From Oscillospiraceae bacterium (GTDB lineage: Bacteria > Bacillota > Clostridia > Oscillospirales > Ruminococcaceae), in the NCBI GenBank assembly GCA_015067175.1, contig SVMX01000007.1:20690-84689 (forward strand): a DNA stretch of 64,000 nucleotides, in the 5' to 3' direction. Positions 61,756 through 64,000 of the stretch are shown one piece after another. The notes under the pieces were generated by a model. That model did no database searches. It saw only the letters and a program-made list of their open reading frames with translations, and was not told where the DNA came from. The position numbers and the translations under genes were made by a program. The first letter of the stretch is position 1. Each line of letters starts with the position of its first letter.

Positions 61756-61950
61756 ACAAAATCGCCTCCCATAAGGGAAGCGATTAGTTCACACAGTAAA
61801 TTATCTGTCTGTGTATCTGTGGTGGAGCCGAGGCGCCCTTACAGATACACAGAGTAAAAACGCTCTCTGTATTTGGCTTAACTAAGCCGTTTGCGTCTAC
61901 CCGTTGTTCGTAAACCTGAAAGCAGTTTACGGACATTCCGATATTGATCT
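61756..61950 (-). ncRNA. Free-standing structured RNA, about 195 nt (raiA-motif candidate)
   Basis: A perfect promoter at 61985-61957 predicts a start near 61950. The transcript contains no frame of note and folds locally: GTAAAC.../GTTTAC (61930-61910), GGCTTA-GT-TAAGCC (61888-61875), CAGAG/CTCTG (61869-61850), and a 12-bp stem CTGTGTATCTGT/ACAGATACACAG (61852-61809) with a 20-nt loop containing GGCTCCACC. The third and fourth stems share bases and may exclude each other. It ends in the terminator AATCGCTTCCC-TTAT-GGGAGGCGATT then TTGTTTT (61785-61756). Size, single-strand motifs (GGGTAGACGCAAA) and host suggest the raiA motif; this family name is a guess. 6S RNA and tmRNA were considered. 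Confidence 0.75.
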
Positions 61951-61956
61951 GCTGTT

Positions 61957-61985
61957 ATTATATACCTCGGATGGAAATATGTCAA
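61957..61985 (-). promoter_or_regulatory. Promoter of the structured RNA
   Basis: Minus strand TTGACA (61985-61980), 17-bp spacer, TATAAT (61962-61957): full consensus, 12 bp after the exporter stop codon. Confidence 0.92.
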
Positions 61986-61997
61986 GCTCGCAGAGTT

Positions 61998-63818
61998 TTA
62001 TACTCCGCAATCCACATAATACTGCGCCTGCGCCTTGAACATCTCGGCATAGATGCCGCCGCTGCGCTCCGCAAGCTCATCGTGAGTTCCGTATTCTTTG
62101 ATCGTATCCTCTGCAAAAACTGCTATTTTATCGCAGAACTTACAGCTTGAAAGGCGATGGGAAATATAGATCGCAGTCTTTCCTCCTACAAGAGTGTTGA
62201 ACTGGCGGTAGATATCGTACTCCGCAACAGGATCAAGCGCCGCTGTCGGCTCGTCGAGAATTACTATAGGCGCATTGCGGTAGAGCGCACGGCTTATCGC
62301 TGTCTTCTGCTGCTGACCGCCCGAAAGCTCCGTTCCCTTTTCGTCAAAGGACTTGAAAAGTGTCGTGTCAAGTCCGTGTTCAAGCTTCTGAGCGCCCTCG
62401 TAAAAGCCTGAAAGCTTCAGCGTTTCTTCTATGCGGCTATCATCTGCCTCCTCCGAAAGAGCTATATTCTCACGCAGGCTGAACGCAAAGAGCTGAAAAT
62501 CCTGAAATACAACAGCAAAAAGCCTGCGGTATTCCTCATCGGAATACTCCTTGATATTTACGCCGTCTATAAGTATCTCTCCCTCGGTAACGTCATACAA
62601 ACGGCAGAGGAGCTTTATGAAAGTGGTTTTACCTGCGCCGTTAAGTCCCACGATGGAGAGATGCTCACCCGAGCGTATCTTTATATTCACATCACGCAGG
62701 ACGTAATTTTCCGAGCGAGGATATTTAAAGCTTACATGGGAGAATTCAATAGTATGCTCGCCCTTGCTTACAGGCTTGCTGCCCTTTGTCATAGCGGCGG
62801 GATATGCTGTGAACTCGAGATAGCGGTGCGCATAGCGACAACGCTTGCGAAGCTCCTGCACAGAGGAAACAATATTGAACAGGCTCCAGTATAAACTTGC
62901 CGCACTGCTTACGCACATAGAAAAGTCGCCTATAGAGATAGCTTTGGTGACAGCAAGATAGCCTATGTAAAAATAGCTGATACCGTCACGCAGAGCATTT
63001 ACGCCGTCCTTGCCCAACCCAAACGGGCGCATGGTTCGCTGCTGCGACCTCCATATACCTATCTGCTTATCTGCGAATGTGTCGGCTTTCTCGCACATCA
63101 TATCTGCGCTGTTGTACAAGCGGATATCCTTTCCATATCGGAAATCAGACAGCTGATAGAACATATACCCCCATACTCTGTTCATCTTTGAGAGCTTGAG
63201 GAAATCCTCTTCCTCGATCTTGTTTATCTTAGCGTTGAGAAGCGTTATCAGCAGCAGGGAGATTATCTGTACAGGCAGCAGCAGCGGACAGGTTATGATG
63301 ATAATTACAGTAACTCCACAGAGTACAGCGATGTTCATTGTAATATTGAAAAGCTGATCGAGCACTCCCACAACGCCGCCGCTGTACCAGCTCATGCCGT
63401 CCTTTGCCTTGGCTATCTTGTCGAGCGCCTCGGGGTTTTCGGTATGCTCAAAATCCATCGACATCGTATGCTTTGAAAGCTCCACCTCAAAATACTGGTT
63501 GAACCACTCACGAATTACATCAATGATATGATGAGAAAGGGCATTCAGCAGATTTGCCACAAGCGATATGCCGAGAATAAGCGCCGCAAAGAGTATGACC
63601 TTCGTAAGATGCTCCTCAACAGGCGCTCCGCCGATGATAAGGACAAGCTCATCTATCAGAAATTTCGGCAGGAGTATCCCGACCGTGTGCAGAGCTATCT
63701 GAGCTACGAACTGAAGGGCATACACAAAGAACAGCGACGGCTTTTCTTTGCGTACAGTCTTTAGCATAAACCGCAGAGTTTCGCCCACAACAGGCTGTTG
63801 TTTTTCCTTTTTACGCAC
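61998..63818 (-). CDS. ABC exporter subunit (TMD-NBD), second of pair
   Basis: 606 residues when started at GTG 63818, which overlaps the upstream stop by 8 bp, the same coupling as in the pair at 21553-25255; AGGTG lies upstream. An ATG at 63845 would overlap the upstream gene by 35 bp and is less likely. Six membrane helices, then VGLNGAGKTTF, FQDF, LSGGQQQKTAISRALY, IVILDEPTAALD, ISHRLSS. Substrate unknown. Paralogue of the gene at 21553. Confidence 0.9.
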   Translation of the reverse strand: MRKKEKQQPVVGETLRFMLKTVRKEKPSLFFVYALQFVAQIALHTVGILLPKFLIDELVLIIGGAPVEEHLTKVILFAALILGISLVANLLNALSHHIIDVIREWFNQYFEVELSKHTMSMDFEHTENPEALDKIAKAKDGMSWYSGGVVGVLDQLFNITMNIAVLCGVTVIIIITCPLLLPVQIISLLLITLLNAKINKIEEEDFLKLSKMNRVWGYMFYQLSDFRYGKDIRLYNSADMMCEKADTFADKQIGIWRSQQRTMRPFGLGKDGVNALRDGISYFYIGYLAVTKAISIGDFSMCVSSAASLYWSLFNIVSSVQELRKRCRYAHRYLEFTAYPAAMTKGSKPVSKGEHTIEFSHVSFKYPRSENYVLRDVNIKIRSGEHLSIVGLNGAGKTTFIKLLCRLYDVTEGEILIDGVNIKEYSDEEYRRLFAVVFQDFQLFAFSLRENIALSEEADDSRIEETLKLSGFYEGAQKLEHGLDTTLFKSFDEKGTELSGGQQQKTAISRALYRNAPIVILDEPTAALDPVAEYDIYRQFNTLVGGKTAIYISHRLSSCKFCDKIAVFAEDTIKEYGTHDELAERSGGIYAEMFKAQAQYYVDCGV

Positions 63819-64000
63819 CTGCAAACACCTCGCTTTCAGGGTCATCTACATAATACTGTGCCTGGATACGGAACATCTCCGCATAAGCACCGCCGCTTTC
63901 CAGCAGGCTTTCATGTGTGCCGTATTCCACCATCTCTCCGTCCTTGAACATCGCCACATTGGAGCAGAACTGCGTGGAACTCAGACGGTGGCTGATATAT
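63811..64000 (-). CDS. ABC exporter subunit, C-terminal end (runs off window)
   Basis: The last 62 codons of an ATPase domain: switch region ISHRLSS, then VEYGTHESLLESGGAYAEMFRIQAQYYVDD and the tail ESEVFAGA before TAA at 63811-63813. It matches the end of the first subunit at 23354. Partner of the gene at 61998. Confidence 0.9.
   Translation of the reverse strand, partial: YISHRLSSTQFCSNVAMFKDGEMVEYGTHESLLESGGAYAEMFRIQAQYYVDDPESEVFAGA

Noticed and set aside
61756-61950. tmRNA (ssrA) on the minus strand because of the GGCTCCACCA phrase
   Set aside because: The phrase lies in the loop of a hairpin, not at a 3' end; no tag-peptide frame or tRNA-like 5' partner is visible and the transcript is too short.

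Overview
The window looks like the chromosome of an endospore-forming, amylolytic gut Clostridium of the Ruminococcus/Oscillospiraceae type. Support: dipicolinate synthase genes (dpaAB) behind a sigma-K-like promoter; CIRCE-controlled groESL; a LytTR/Agr-type quorum-sensing locus; CarD; Na+/solute symport; a pullulanase/maltodextrin-ABC/glycogen-phosphorylase cluster; and a NifU-like/GGGtGRT pair. The genus is an inference. Most of the chromosome is moderately GC-rich. Two stretches (about 2.0-8.9 kb and 57.3-60.1 kb) are visibly AT-richer and carry tyrosine recombinases, as expected of integrated DNA.

Layout. 1-8.9 kb: the right part of an integrative element. It holds the N-terminal 613 residues of a secreted repeat protein (minus strand, running off the window), an Xre repressor, a four-gene agr-type system (LytTR regulator, sensor kinase, AgrB, a 44-residue AgrD missing from ordinary ORF calls), a small membrane protein, a sigma-like protein, a long non-coding stretch, xis and int. 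Int lies against tRNA-Glu and tRNA-Met. 9.3-19.8 kb: a ClpC-like unfoldase, then pullulanase, a MalEFG-type importer and glycogen phosphorylase (alpha-glucan uptake and breakdown). 20-25.3 kb: a solitary BrxD-like ATPase and a heterodimeric ABC exporter. 25.3-33.2 kb: enoyl reductase, purC, a metal-ATPase operon under an ArsR repressor, an HD-GYP protein and a long ECF-type sigma factor. 33.3-41.3 kb: chaperone region: clpB behind a ribbon-helix-helix gene with a perfect inverted-repeat operator candidate, a duplicated tRNA-Leu half enclosing an Imm44-like immunity gene, a membrane HD-GYP protein, and groESL. 41.3-57.2 kb: phosphoesterase, AzlCD, PutP, dpaAB, a membrane protein, a secreted transglutaminase, CarD, asparagine synthase, alpha-xylosidase and the NifU-like/GGGtGRT pair. 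57.3-64 kb: a second AT-rich island (recombinase, coiled-coil protein, truncated replication-type protein) fused directly to an ABC exporter that has lost its N-terminus; then a free-standing structured RNA with its own promoter and terminator; then another ABC exporter pair leaving the window.

Main connections. The promoters of agrB and of the secreted repeat protein share the same two direct repeats, 20 bp apart, placed identically upstream of the -35 box. This predicts that the LytTR regulator drives both. The secreted protein resembles the N-terminal part of polymorphic-toxin-type surface proteins, and an orphan Imm44-like gene sits 35 kb away inside a tRNA-Leu duplication, so contact-dependent competition is a plausible theme. 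The other candidates for undescribed biology are the RHH-clpB regulatory unit and the structured RNA at 61.76-61.95 kb.
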